A DNA stretch of 9,554 nt from Coprococcus sp. (lineage in GTDB: Bacteria > Bacillota > Clostridia > Lachnospirales > Lachnospiraceae), in assembly GCA_016297495.1 (NCBI GenBank), contig JAEDGN010000075.1:1-9554 (forward strand), read 5' to 3'. This document shows, piece after piece, positions 1-6,730 of the stretch. Positions within the stretch are counted from its first letter, which is position 1, and every line of letters begins with the position of its first letter. Both the position numbers and the translations under genes were made by a program. The notes under the pieces are model-generated. The model had not been told where the DNA came from, searched no databases, and saw only the letters and a list, made by a program, of their open reading frames with translations.

Positions 1-498
1 ATGACTGGACGTTCTAAGGAGGAGACTGCGGGGATTACGCATCTTGGCAGTAAGGGAACGAAGTATGATTTTAATTATTGTCCGGAGGTTCTTGAGACTT
101 TTGTGAATAAGCACCCTGATCATGATTATTTTGTGAAGTTTAATTGTCCTGAGTTTACCAGCCTGTGTCCGATGACAGGGCAGCCGGATTTTGGCAATGT
201 GACGATTTCCTATGTGCCGGGTGAACGGATGGTGGAGAGTAAATCACTGAAGCTGTATCTGTTCAGTTTCCGTAATCACGGTGATTTCCATGAGGATTGT
301 ATGAATATTATTATGGAAGACCTGATCCGACTCATGGATCCAAAATATATTGAAGTATGGGGCAGGTTCCTGCCAAGGGGCGGCATTTCCATCGATCCGT
401 ACTGCAATTATGGCAAACCGGGCACCAGATGGGAAGAAATCGCCGCCATGCGGCTGGCCAATCACGACCTCTATCCGGAACGGGTAGACAATCGATAA
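1..498 (+). CDS. queF: NADPH-dependent 7-cyano-7-deazaguanine (preQ0) reductase QueF
   Basis: Cytosolic enzyme that reduces the nitrile of preQ0 to the amine preQ1 with NADPH, a step in making the queuosine of tRNA wobble position 34. The 165-aa product is the short, single-domain (unimodular) form and has the normal length of the Bacillus-type enzyme. Visible signatures are the FTSLCPMTGQPDFG block with the catalytic Cys56 (forms the thioimide) and Asp63, the QueF motif ESKSLKLY at 79-86, which binds NADPH, and FRNHGDFHED with His97 and Glu98, which contact the substrate. The C-terminal YGKPGT and NHDLYPE blocks are also typical. The ATG is the first base of the window, so the promoter, ribosome site and any preQ1 riboswitch lie outside view. 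No other queuosine gene is visible. It converges on the next operon across a shared hairpin. Identification is very secure. Confidence 0.97.
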   Translation: MTGRSKEETAGITHLGSKGTKYDFNYCPEVLETFVNKHPDHDYFVKFNCPEFTSLCPMTGQPDFGNVTISYVPGERMVESKSLKLYLFSFRNHGDFHEDCMNIIMEDLIRLMDPKYIEVWGRFLPRGGISIDPYCNYGKPGTRWEEIAAMRLANHDLYPERVDNR

Positions 499-515
499 TA
501 TCCAAATATAAAGCA

Positions 516-554
516 GGCTGCGGCATGATCGATCCTAAAGATCATGCCGCAGCC
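516..554. terminator. Bidirectional intrinsic terminator between queF and the acylation operon
   Basis: A perfect 15-bp inverted repeat (arms 516-530 and 540-554, GGCTGCGGCATGATC and its complement) with a 9-nt loop. It lies 18 nt after the queF stop and 9 nt after the stop of the convergent minus-strand gene. The tracts are U-rich rather than pure U: CTTTCGTTCT on the plus side, TGCTTTATATTT on the minus side. Its position and stability make it the shared terminator of both converging units. Confidence 0.85.
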
Positions 555-562
555 CTTTCGTT

Positions 563-1705
563 CTATGGATCCATTTGCTTAAGTTTTTTGAGCAATGATG
601 CCGATTCTTTAAGCTTGATCACTTCATCGCTGTTTTCTTTTTTGCATTGATCAAAATACTCATAAAAAAGCTGTGTATAATGGGCACTTTCTTCCCATTG
701 CTGCTGCCCCTTTTCTGTGAGTGCACAAGGAGTCAGGCTGTAATGTTCCATCAGATACTGGCCCAGCCAGGCGGTCAGCTTCTGCTGCCCGTACACATTC
801 AGATGCTCATCATTATAGAAATCTTTTTCCATGTCAAGACCAAGCTCATCCCCAACCTTCTCCATATTCAGATAATCAAAACCATATTCCGTGACGATCC
901 GGCCTGCGCGGTTCGAGCGCTGATACCGCTGGTACTCCTTTTCTGTGGTTATCCTGTGGGGGAATCTTACGAAGAGTACCTGCTGAATGCCGCTGTTTTG
1001 ACATTCTTCAAGGAATTCCCTCAGACAGGCTTCCGCCTCCGGATCAAGCTCCCGCTCCGATGTATCCGATGACACATCCATCACTTCTGCTTCCTTTGGA
1101 TGTCCTGTATTGCTTGTCATGCCCTTCAGCAGGGAATAACCACGTCTCTGCATGGTGATGGTATCGATGGCTCCCAGGATATTCGTCCGAACATGCATCC
1201 ATTTACCATGATATTTGATGATGGGAAAATAATAACTCAGGGGATCCTCCCCGGATTTCAGAGAACGAATGGTATCAATCTTATTTTGAGACATGGGCAT
1301 GTTATCAATCAGATAACGATTGGAAGCCTCTTTATACAGATCTTTTTCATTGTAAAGGGCTCCGTTTATCTCCACCACCAGGACCTGAGGGGTCTGGTGC
1401 GTCAATATTTCCTTCAGTTCACTTTTCCAAAGGCTGGCCGGATTGGATTCAAAGGAATAGGGATAGCTGGTGAATCCGAAGCTGTCATAGGCCAATGCTG
1501 ATGAAAAGCCCGTATAAACCTCACTGGCCCCCAGGATCACCACATCCAGCGTATTTTCCTCCTCCAGATAAAATCCGTCCATCCGCAGCTGATTTTTATC
1601 GAACTGGCGCAGATAGAAGATCTGTGCCAGCCCTGCGGATAATAGGACCGCCAGAAGAAGGGAGAAAATCTTCAGGCCTCTCTTTAACCAGAGTTTTTTC
1701 ATCAT
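563..1705 (-). CDS. Membrane-anchored SGNH-type DltD-like acyl-transfer protein, last gene of the operon
   Basis: 380 aa with one N-terminal membrane segment (about residues 12-30) after a basic start (MMKKLWLKRGLK). The rest is therefore expected outside the cell. The fold signatures are those of the SGNH family: beta-strand then nucleophile in DVVILGAS (Ser61), a VEINGALY block at 112-119, and a C-terminal YNDEHLNVYG block carrying His301. DltD, AlgJ/AlgX and similar proteins use this fold with a partner MBOAT to move an acyl group onto an extracellular polymer, and this gene directly follows the MBOAT. An AGGAGGT ribosome site at 1712-1718 overlaps the MBOAT stop codon (1717-1719), so the two are translationally coupled. 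Either of two adjacent ATGs (1705 or 1702) could be used. Odd point: the residue three before His301 is Asn298 where a catalytic Asp is usual, with Asp299 next to it. The tail beyond about residue 330 is charged and probably helical. Family call is firm; acceptor polymer unknown. Confidence 0.82.
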   Translation of the reverse strand: MMKKLWLKRGLKIFSLLLAVLLSAGLAQIFYLRQFDKNQLRMDGFYLEEENTLDVVILGASEVYTGFSSALAYDSFGFTSYPYSFESNPASLWKSELKEILTHQTPQVLVVEINGALYNEKDLYKEASNRYLIDNMPMSQNKIDTIRSLKSGEDPLSYYFPIIKYHGKWMHVRTNILGAIDTITMQRRGYSLLKGMTSNTGHPKEAEVMDVSSDTSERELDPEAEACLREFLEECQNSGIQQVLFVRFPHRITTEKEYQRYQRSNRAGRIVTEYGFDYLNMEKVGDELGLDMEKDFYNDEHLNVYGQQKLTAWLGQYLMEHYSLTPCALTEKGQQQWEESAHYTQLFYEYFDQCKKENSDEVIKLKESASLLKKLKQMDP

Positions 1706-1716
1706 CCTGTTACCTC

Positions 1717-3342
1717 CTAAAACTGCATATATACAAAATCAGCCGGATTGTATCCCGGTCCGTAGATGCCAAATACAATGATGGACATGATACAGCAAAA
1801 TACGGCACACCACTGCAGAATGAAAGGCTTTCCTTCAAACAGACCGCCGATGGAATCGATGGATCTCTTTTCCTGTATCACGCTGACAAACAGCATGATC
1901 AGCATACCGGCCAGAAGCACCAGATAATCTGCCTTCAGCAATCCGCAGGTATTCAGAACCTGGTTCATACCCACAGACAGGCCCGCATCAGTGACCGTGC
2001 GCCGCATCATATCCATGGCGCCGGCAAAATCCGGTGCAATATCAAATACATACCCAATGAGCACGATGATGAATGTTCTGACCATCTGAAAAGTCCTGTA
2101 GACACCACTCTCCCTGTTGATCCTCAACAGGCCGGTCATCTTGTCAAATACCGGTTTCAATAGGATGGACATCATAATGATCAGGCCGTTCCACAGACCA
2201 AAAGCGATATATTTGCCATTGGCGCCGTGCCAGATCCCCACCATGAGAAAGACGATCAGCGAGGCAATACTGGTGGGCAGCACCTTTGCCACATGTGCAC
2301 CAAAGGATGTCTGTCCGAGGCGGCTCTTTTTCATCCGCTTTCCCGCATTCAGAAAAAGCGGTGACATGGCCAGGGGATAAAAGAGATAGTTTTTCATCCA
2401 TGCGCCCAGCGTAATATGCCATCTCCGCCAATACTCGTTGATACTCCGGGAGAAATAGGGCCGCCGGAAATTATCCGCCATGTCAATGCCCATCATACCT
2501 GCGATGCCTCTGGAAATATCAATCCCTGCCGAAAAATCAGCATAAAGCTGCAGTGCATACAGAAGCACAGTGAAACCGATGGCGGTGCCGTTATACTGTG
2601 TATAATCTGCCGTTACCGCCTGAATGGCCGTCACTGCCCTGTCCGCAATGACCAGCTTTTTAAAATAGCCCCATAATATAAGCTCCAGACCATACTGGAT
2701 CCGTTTAAATTCAGGACTGTGGGGTGTGAACAGCTGATGGGCCAGCTGCTCCCACGAGCCGATGGGTCCCTGTATGATCTGCGGAAAGAAGGCAATGAAC
2801 AGGGCAAATTTCAGCGGATTCTTCTCCGCTTCCACATTCCCCCGGTAGACATCGATCATATAGCCCATGGACTGGAAGGTATAAAAGGAAATCCCCAGCG
2901 GCAGGAAAAGCTTCATAAGCGGTGCGGAGAATTCCAGCCCCGCCAGACCGAGCAGATCATTGAGACCTCCCGCCAGGAAATTATAATATTTCAAAAATAC
3001 AAGGATACCAAGATTGGCCACAAGCGCCGCCGCCAGAACCAGCTTCATTTTTCTCTGGGTACGTTTCTTATGGGCCTTTCTCTCCTCACGGCTCCATTCT
3101 TTTTTGTGCGTCTTCAGACAGTCCGCCGATACCCTGGATATCCGTTCCGCCATCAAGGCCGCACCCCATGTGCTGATGGTCGTAAACAGAATAAAAAAGG
3201 CATATCTGAAACCGGTAAAAAAATAGAAAACATAGCTGGCGGCCAGAAGAACCGTCCATTTATATTTTTTAACCGGGAACAGATAGTAAGCCAGCACTGT
3301 CACCGCCACAAAGATAAAAAAAGCGATCGTCGTATAGCTCAT
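1717..3342 (-). CDS. MBOAT-family membrane O-acyltransferase (DltB/AlgI-like) with C-terminal FVYMQF motif
   Basis: 541-aa polytopic membrane protein of the bacterial MBOAT family (DltB, AlgI, PatA), which takes an acyl group from a cytosolic carrier and passes it across the membrane. Diagnostic blocks are LPLGISFYTFQSMGYMIDVY at 147-166, FFPQIIQGPI at 185-194, YADFSAGIDISRG at 267-279, YWRRWHITLGAWMKNYLFYPL from 304 with conserved His309, and VGIWHGANGKYIAFGLWNG from 368 with His372, the catalytic histidine of the family. A basic cytosolic loop lies at about 77-100. The protein ends in DFVYMQF with Tyr538; in DltX a comparable C-terminal motif accepts the acyl group, and here it is part of the MBOAT. 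The start is 7 nt after the upstream stop; its GAGGT site overlaps that stop. An ACP gene two genes upstream suggests a carrier-bound donor. Class is certain; donor and acceptor are inferred. Confidence 0.92.
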   Translation of the reverse strand: MSYTTIAFFIFVAVTVLAYYLFPVKKYKWTVLLAASYVFYFFTGFRYAFFILFTTISTWGAALMAERISRVSADCLKTHKKEWSREERKAHKKRTQRKMKLVLAAALVANLGILVFLKYYNFLAGGLNDLLGLAGLEFSAPLMKLFLPLGISFYTFQSMGYMIDVYRGNVEAEKNPLKFALFIAFFPQIIQGPIGSWEQLAHQLFTPHSPEFKRIQYGLELILWGYFKKLVIADRAVTAIQAVTADYTQYNGTAIGFTVLLYALQLYADFSAGIDISRGIAGMMGIDMADNFRRPYFSRSINEYWRRWHITLGAWMKNYLFYPLAMSPLFLNAGKRMKKSRLGQTSFGAHVAKVLPTSIASLIVFLMVGIWHGANGKYIAFGLWNGLIIMMSILLKPVFDKMTGLLRINRESGVYRTFQMVRTFIIVLIGYVFDIAPDFAGAMDMMRRTVTDAGLSVGMNQVLNTCGLLKADYLVLLAGMLIMLFVSVIQEKRSIDSIGGLFEGKPFILQWCAVFCCIMSIIVFGIYGPGYNPADFVYMQF

Positions 3343-3349
3343 CGTCCAT

Positions 3350-4534
3350 CTACCTCGAAATATCAGGCGTATTCACGGCTGCTGTTTCGATTCTCCGTCT
3401 TACACGGCGAAGCACTCCGTTTTCTGACAATAGATAAACCAACGGCATGTCACGGCTTAAAAATACAGACATGCCCTCCATGACGGAATAAGCGCCGGTA
3501 CGATGGAACACAAGAATATCTCCCATCTCGAGACTCTCCAGTTCCACATCCCTTGCCAGTACGTCTGCCGTCGTACAGAGACTGCCGCACAGCGTCCATT
3601 TTTCTGCATCGCTTCTCTTCCCGTGATTCTTCCGGATATGGGTGATCACCGGAAGCTGCATGCCCTGAATCTGTCCGTCATATTTCAGCTGATGCAGGCC
3701 GCCGTCACAGATGGCATAATGAATACCGCAATTGATTTTGGTATCAGCCACTGATGTCAGATAAAAGCCGCAGGAAGCGGAGAAAAATCTTCCCATCTCC
3801 ACCGTTAGCTTCACTTTCTCAGCCAGCGCCCGCACAGACGGAGCGATGGCCGCCAGTCTCTCCTGCTCAAGCCTTTCCGCATCCTTCTTAAAATAATCCA
3901 CGGCCAGGCCGGTACCATATTCCACTTCCCGGATTGTAAAGCCTGTCTCCGTCCTGACCCTTTCAATCCATGCTGACAAATGATCCAGTTCTTTGATAAT
4001 AGCTGCCGGTTTGCGCTTCTGGGTACCCGTAAAATAATGAATACCGACGATATCAATTCCCTGATACGCATGCTGATGGCGGATAATATCCATTACCTCC
4101 GCCTCATCCATACCGAACTGGCTTCCGCCCGTCAGACGGATCAGAACCCTGACTCTGTGTCCCTTTTCCAGCGCACATGTATTGATGGACAACAGATGAC
4201 TCCGGCTTTCTACAGTCAGTACACCGGCACCGTCATCGATTGCCCTGGCCACATCCTTCGGTGCCTTGTTCACACCTGAGAAAATAACAGAACCCATATC
4301 AAGGCCGAGACGTTCACAGATGGTCAATTCTCCCGGACTGCATACCTCTACCTTAGAAAAAACCTGCGGCAGAATGGGCAGCAAAAAAGGATTCGCCTTC
4401 ATGGAAAAACAGATCTGTGTTCTCTCGCCGAAAGCTTCCTTCACCAGCTCCGCCCTTTTTCTGAAGATCTCTTCCGAAAAAACATAGGCCGGTGTTCCCG
4501 TGGCAGCCGCGATTTCTTTAAAATTGTAAATCAT
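3350..4534 (-). CDS. PLP-dependent fold-type III decarboxylase (BtrK / diaminopimelate decarboxylase family), probably acting on a carrier-bound amino acid
   Basis: 394 aa, cytosolic, with an N-terminal alanine-racemase-like barrel and C-terminal beta domain. Visible landmarks: FSMKAN with PLP-binding Lys46, VCSPGEL at 64-70, QFGMDE at 139-144, GIHYFTGTQ with His166, a phosphate-binding loop YGTGL at 206-210, EMGRF at 246-250, CDGGLHQ at 276-282, LCGSLCTTADVLARD with the active-site Cys320, and GAY at 347-349. The HYFTGTQ and LCTTAD blocks look more like BtrK, the glutamyl-[ACP] decarboxylase of butirosin synthesis, than like LysA, which has CES in the cysteine block. Two consensus positions differ: GTG for GGG in the phosphate loop and EMGR for EPGR. 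AAGGGGG precedes the ATG; the ACP gene ends 18 nt upstream. Lying between carrier and transferase genes, it probably decarboxylates the carrier-bound or free amino acid. It could instead act on a free diamine precursor, but it is unlikely to be housekeeping lysA. Confidence 0.85.
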   Translation of the reverse strand: MIYNFKEIAAATGTPAYVFSEEIFRKRAELVKEAFGERTQICFSMKANPFLLPILPQVFSKVEVCSPGELTICERLGLDMGSVIFSGVNKAPKDVARAIDDGAGVLTVESRSHLLSINTCALEKGHRVRVLIRLTGGSQFGMDEAEVMDIIRHQHAYQGIDIVGIHYFTGTQKRKPAAIIKELDHLSAWIERVRTETGFTIREVEYGTGLAVDYFKKDAERLEQERLAAIAPSVRALAEKVKLTVEMGRFFSASCGFYLTSVADTKINCGIHYAICDGGLHQLKYDGQIQGMQLPVITHIRKNHGKRSDAEKWTLCGSLCTTADVLARDVELESLEMGDILVFHRTGAYSVMEGMSVFLSRDMPLVYLLSENGVLRRVRRRIETAAVNTPDISR

Positions 4535-4552
4535 TAAAATGCCCCCTTAGGC

Positions 4553-4780
4553 CTATTCATTCTGAAGTCTGTCAACAAGCGCCCAAATAGCCTCCGCCGA
4601 ATTAAAATTCTTCGGAACCAGCTCACTCGGTTTGATCTCAATATCAAAAGCCTCATTCAGCTCTGCAATCAGCGAAATAATATCAAATGAATCAAGAATA
4701 CCGCCGTCAATCAGTGCCTTTTCTTCCTCAAAATCCACATCCGGTCTCAAATCCTCCAGAATCTCCATTAATTCTTCCAT
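4553..4780 (-). CDS. Acyl carrier protein (DltC-like peptidyl/aminoacyl carrier)
   Basis: 75-aa acidic four-helix carrier protein. The phosphopantetheine attachment site is Ser31 in GGILDSFDI (26-34); DSF rather than DSL is the form seen in DltC and related amino-acid carriers, not in fatty-acid ACP. The second helix (SLIAELNEAFDIEI) and the ending SAEAIWALVDRLQ fit the family, and the length is close to that of DltC (about 78 aa). GGAGGA lies just upstream of the ATG, and the adenylation gene ends 20 nt before the start. It presumably receives the activated acid from the adenylating enzyme, may present it to the decarboxylase, and then docks on the MBOAT at the inner face of the membrane. 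No phosphopantetheinyl transferase gene is in the window, so a general one must serve. Confidence 0.92.
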   Translation of the reverse strand: MEELMEILEDLRPDVDFEEEKALIDGGILDSFDIISLIAELNEAFDIEIKPSELVPKNFNSAEAIWALVDRLQNE

Positions 4781-4800
4781 CTCTATTCCTCCAATTCTAT

Positions 4801-6312
4801 TTATTTAAAATACTGTTTCAGACGCTGCATATCCGTCTTCCCATTAGGGAGTACAGGCATCTCATCCAGCAGCAGCACCTTTCGAGGCACCATAAAGGCC
4901 GGAAGATTCGCCCTGAAATACATCACAATATCCTTTGGCCGGGCCGTACCGGTGTAAAACAGCCATATCAGCTCTTTTTCGCTGTCATAAAGCACCGTGA
5001 CCTCCGCAACACCTTCTATTCCGGCCGCCGCAGCCTCCAGCTCTTCCAGCTCCACCCGATGTCCCATATGCTTGATCTGACGGTCCTTCCGTCCGCAGAA
5101 TTCCAGCATGCCATCTGCCCGCAGCCGTCCAAGATCGCCGGTCCTGTAGATCAGCTCACGATAGTGGGGATTTTGCGGATTCTGTATAAAAGACGCCTCT
5201 GTTCTGCTGCTGTCTCCATAATAACCAAGGGCCAGACAGGGACCGCCTACGCAGATCTCGCCCACTTCTCCCTGCACCGTCCTGCCTCCATCTTCATTCA
5301 GCAGCAGAATGCTGTAATGTCCATAGGGCACACCAATAGGCAGAACCGTATCATCCTCCGCCTTCTCCTGTACGATATAATACGTACAGGACGCCGTTGC
5401 CTCCGTCGGACCGTACTGATTGATAAAAACAACATTTGGCAGATGCTGCTGCCATACCTTCAGATATTTTCCCCGCAATACAGAACCGGAGAAAATCACC
5501 CGTTTCAGATACTGCGGCGTCATGCAGTCAAAGGCCCCCAGTCTGGCAGGGAGCTCAATTCCCGCCACACTCCAGCAAAGGGTGGTCACCCTCTCCCGAT
5601 TCAATGTCTCAAAAAGCGCCGTCGGCATGGCAAACTCATTCTTCGGAATGATATAGGTGGACGCCCCTGTTCTGAGAGGCAGATAAATATCACGGATGGC
5701 CGCTATGTAATCGAGAGGCGACTGACTGCCCAGCACATCTTCTTCCGTCAGCTGCAGCACCTCCTGTACATCCTCTATATAACACATGAGTGAATGATGG
5801 GATGTGACAACTCCCTTCGGTACACCTGTGGAACCGGACGTAAAGATAACATAAAGCGGCGACAGTTCATGCAACCCTTCCTGAGCCTTCTCAAGCAGCA
5901 TATCATCCATCTCTGCCTCCGACTCAAGAATATCCTCCATCACACAGATGGTGCCGCCAAAATCCAGCCCACGGGCCTTCTCCAGATGTTCCCGGTCCAC
6001 CAGCATCAGCTGCGCATCAATAACACCCAGAATCTGATTCAGGCGCTGCACCGGCACGGAAGCATCCATGGGCGCGTAAAAACATCCGGCCCGGACAACA
6101 CCCAGATAACAGGCCGGTGTATAGACATGACGCCCCGTCATGACAGCCACCGGTCTTCCAGGCTCCAGAAGCCGGGCAATCCACGTACCGATCTTCATCG
6201 TACAGTGATTCAATTCAGAAAAAGTCATACGTGAATTCTCATCAGAATAAACTATCCTGTCTGCATACTTTGACACAGCAGAATCCAGATAAGTTAAAAC
6301 AGAATCTTTCAT
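4801..6312 (-). CDS. Stand-alone adenylation enzyme (DltA-like AMP-forming ligase), first gene of the acylation operon
   Basis: 503 aa, one full ANL-superfamily adenylation domain with no condensation or carrier domain fused, the size of DltA. It uses ATP to form an acyl-adenylate and loads it on the adjacent carrier protein. Core motifs in order: phosphate loop FTSGSTGVPKG at 157-167, LPLRTGAS at 211-218, NQYGPTE at 298-304, GEICVGGPCLALGYY at 351-365, YRTGDLG at 389-395 with the ribose-binding Asp393, GRKDRQIKHMGHRVELEELE from 407, and LPNGKTD with catalytic Lys492. In a gapless hand alignment to GrsA, the Asp235 position that binds the alpha-amino group is Ile203 and position 239 is Arg207, so an ordinary alpha-amino acid held in the usual way is unlikely. 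Good GGAGGA site at 6320-6325 before the ATG. Adenylation function is certain, D-alanine specificity is not supported. Confidence 0.88.
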   Translation of the reverse strand: MKDSVLTYLDSAVSKYADRIVYSDENSRMTFSELNHCTMKIGTWIARLLEPGRPVAVMTGRHVYTPACYLGVVRAGCFYAPMDASVPVQRLNQILGVIDAQLMLVDREHLEKARGLDFGGTICVMEDILESEAEMDDMLLEKAQEGLHELSPLYVIFTSGSTGVPKGVVTSHHSLMCYIEDVQEVLQLTEEDVLGSQSPLDYIAAIRDIYLPLRTGASTYIIPKNEFAMPTALFETLNRERVTTLCWSVAGIELPARLGAFDCMTPQYLKRVIFSGSVLRGKYLKVWQQHLPNVVFINQYGPTEATASCTYYIVQEKAEDDTVLPIGVPYGHYSILLLNEDGGRTVQGEVGEICVGGPCLALGYYGDSSRTEASFIQNPQNPHYRELIYRTGDLGRLRADGMLEFCGRKDRQIKHMGHRVELEELEAAAAGIEGVAEVTVLYDSEKELIWLFYTGTARPKDIVMYFRANLPAFMVPRKVLLLDEMPVLPNGKTDMQRLKQYFK

Positions 6313-6365
6313 TCACATCTCCTCCATCAGGAAACCAGTCATTCATCTACGTTTCCTATCTCTGG

Positions 6366-6394
6366 ATTATAGACGCATATAAAAAGGGTGTCAA
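6366..6394 (-). promoter_or_regulatory. Consensus sigma-A promoter of the five-gene acylation operon
   Basis: Read on the minus strand, the -35 box is TTGACA (6389-6394) and the -10 box is TATAAT (6366-6371), separated by exactly 17 bp; all 12 positions match consensus. The expected start is near 6359, giving a leader of about 47 nt that contains the GGAGGA site of the first gene. A promoter this strong, with an inverted repeat over its -35 box, suggests control by a repressor. Confidence 0.88.
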
Positions 6395-6410
6395 CGAAGT
6401 GACACCCTTT
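6383..6410. promoter_or_regulatory. Perfect inverted repeat over the -35 box: candidate operator and/or upstream terminator
   Basis: AAAGGGTGTCA at 6383-6393 is repeated exactly, inverted, at 6400-6410, with a 6-nt spacer. The left arm includes five of the six -35 bases and half of the promoter spacer, an ideal site for a dimeric repressor. On the minus strand the same sequence makes an 11-bp hairpin followed by TTTTTATAT, so it can also stop transcripts arriving from deoB and the amidohydrolase gene. Both roles may apply; no regulator gene is in the window. Confidence 0.7.
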
Positions 6411-6440
6411 GTAAGTATTTGTAAGAAAAGCTTAAGAAAA

Positions 6441-6665
6441 ATAACGTATCGTAACTGCTCAGCCCTGCAATCTTTTCGAGCATACTACGGATAGTTTCTA
6501 CCTTCAAACACGCTTTCGCTCGACGAAAAACGCAGCGGATACTAAGATTTTTTGTTCATTTCATTCCAAAAAATCAAGTACCGGCGTTTTTTGAACGGTT
6601 TTCAGGTAGAATCCTTCCGTAGTTATGCTAAAGATATGCAAGTCTGAGCAGCTACAACGTATCTA
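6441..6665. repeat. Fold-back (MITE-like) intergenic element, about 225 bp
   Basis: The two halves are imperfect inverted copies centred near 6560. Matching blocks from outside in: CTGCTCAG 6455-6462 with 6644-6651, AGCATA 6479-6484 with 6624-6629, CTACGGA 6485-6491 with 6616-6622, TTCTACCT 6496-6503 with 6604-6611, an A-rich AAAAACGC block near 6525 with GCGTTTTT near 6585, and GATTTTTTG 6546-6554 with 6567-6575. As RNA it would fold to one long hairpin with small bulges. No open reading frame with a transposase is inside. It may be a non-autonomous mobile element or a dispersed intergenic repeat; copies elsewhere cannot be seen here, and the outer ends are approximate. Confidence 0.7.
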
Positions 6666-6693
6666 TAGTACATGGTAAAAAAAAAAATAAGGA

Positions 6694-6722
6694 TTGAATT
6701 TTTTCGGTATTTAAGTTAAAAT
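6694..6722 (+). promoter_or_regulatory. Promoter of the tRNA-Gly gene
   Basis: TTGAAT (6694-6699), a 17-bp spacer and TAAAAT (6717-6722) fit a strong sigma-A promoter, with the -10 box ending 8 nt before the mature tRNA 5' end. The precursor leader would be only one or a few bases. An 11-A run at 6677-6687 just upstream could act as an UP-like element. Confidence 0.75.
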
Positions 6723-6730
6723 AGAGGCAT

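Noticed and set aside
3350..4534. Housekeeping lysA (lysine biosynthesis)
   Set aside because: The CES motif of diaminopimelate decarboxylase is replaced by CTT and the gene is translationally embedded between an ACP and an MBOAT gene.
4687..5793. Long plus-strand open frame opposite the adenylation gene, and similar plus-strand frames at 2719-3483 and 7161-8138
   Set aside because: They lie antisense to genes with clear families, have no recognisable domains and no ribosome sites; they are by-products of minus-strand codon use.
563..6312. A standard dltABCD D-alanylation operon
   Set aside because: The genes are a different set and order from dltXABCD, a decarboxylase is inserted, dltX is absent and the adenylation pocket lacks the amine-binding Asp. 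Gene symbols dltA-D were therefore not assigned.
6313..6410. Attenuator or riboswitch in the operon leader
   Set aside because: The only hairpin overlaps the -35 box and so lies upstream of the predicted start; the remaining leader is about 47 nt and shows no structure.
6231..6494. Possible small plus-strand gene across the operon promoter
   Set aside because: It runs from inside the adenylation gene through the promoter and into the fold-back element, with no ribosome site or protein family.
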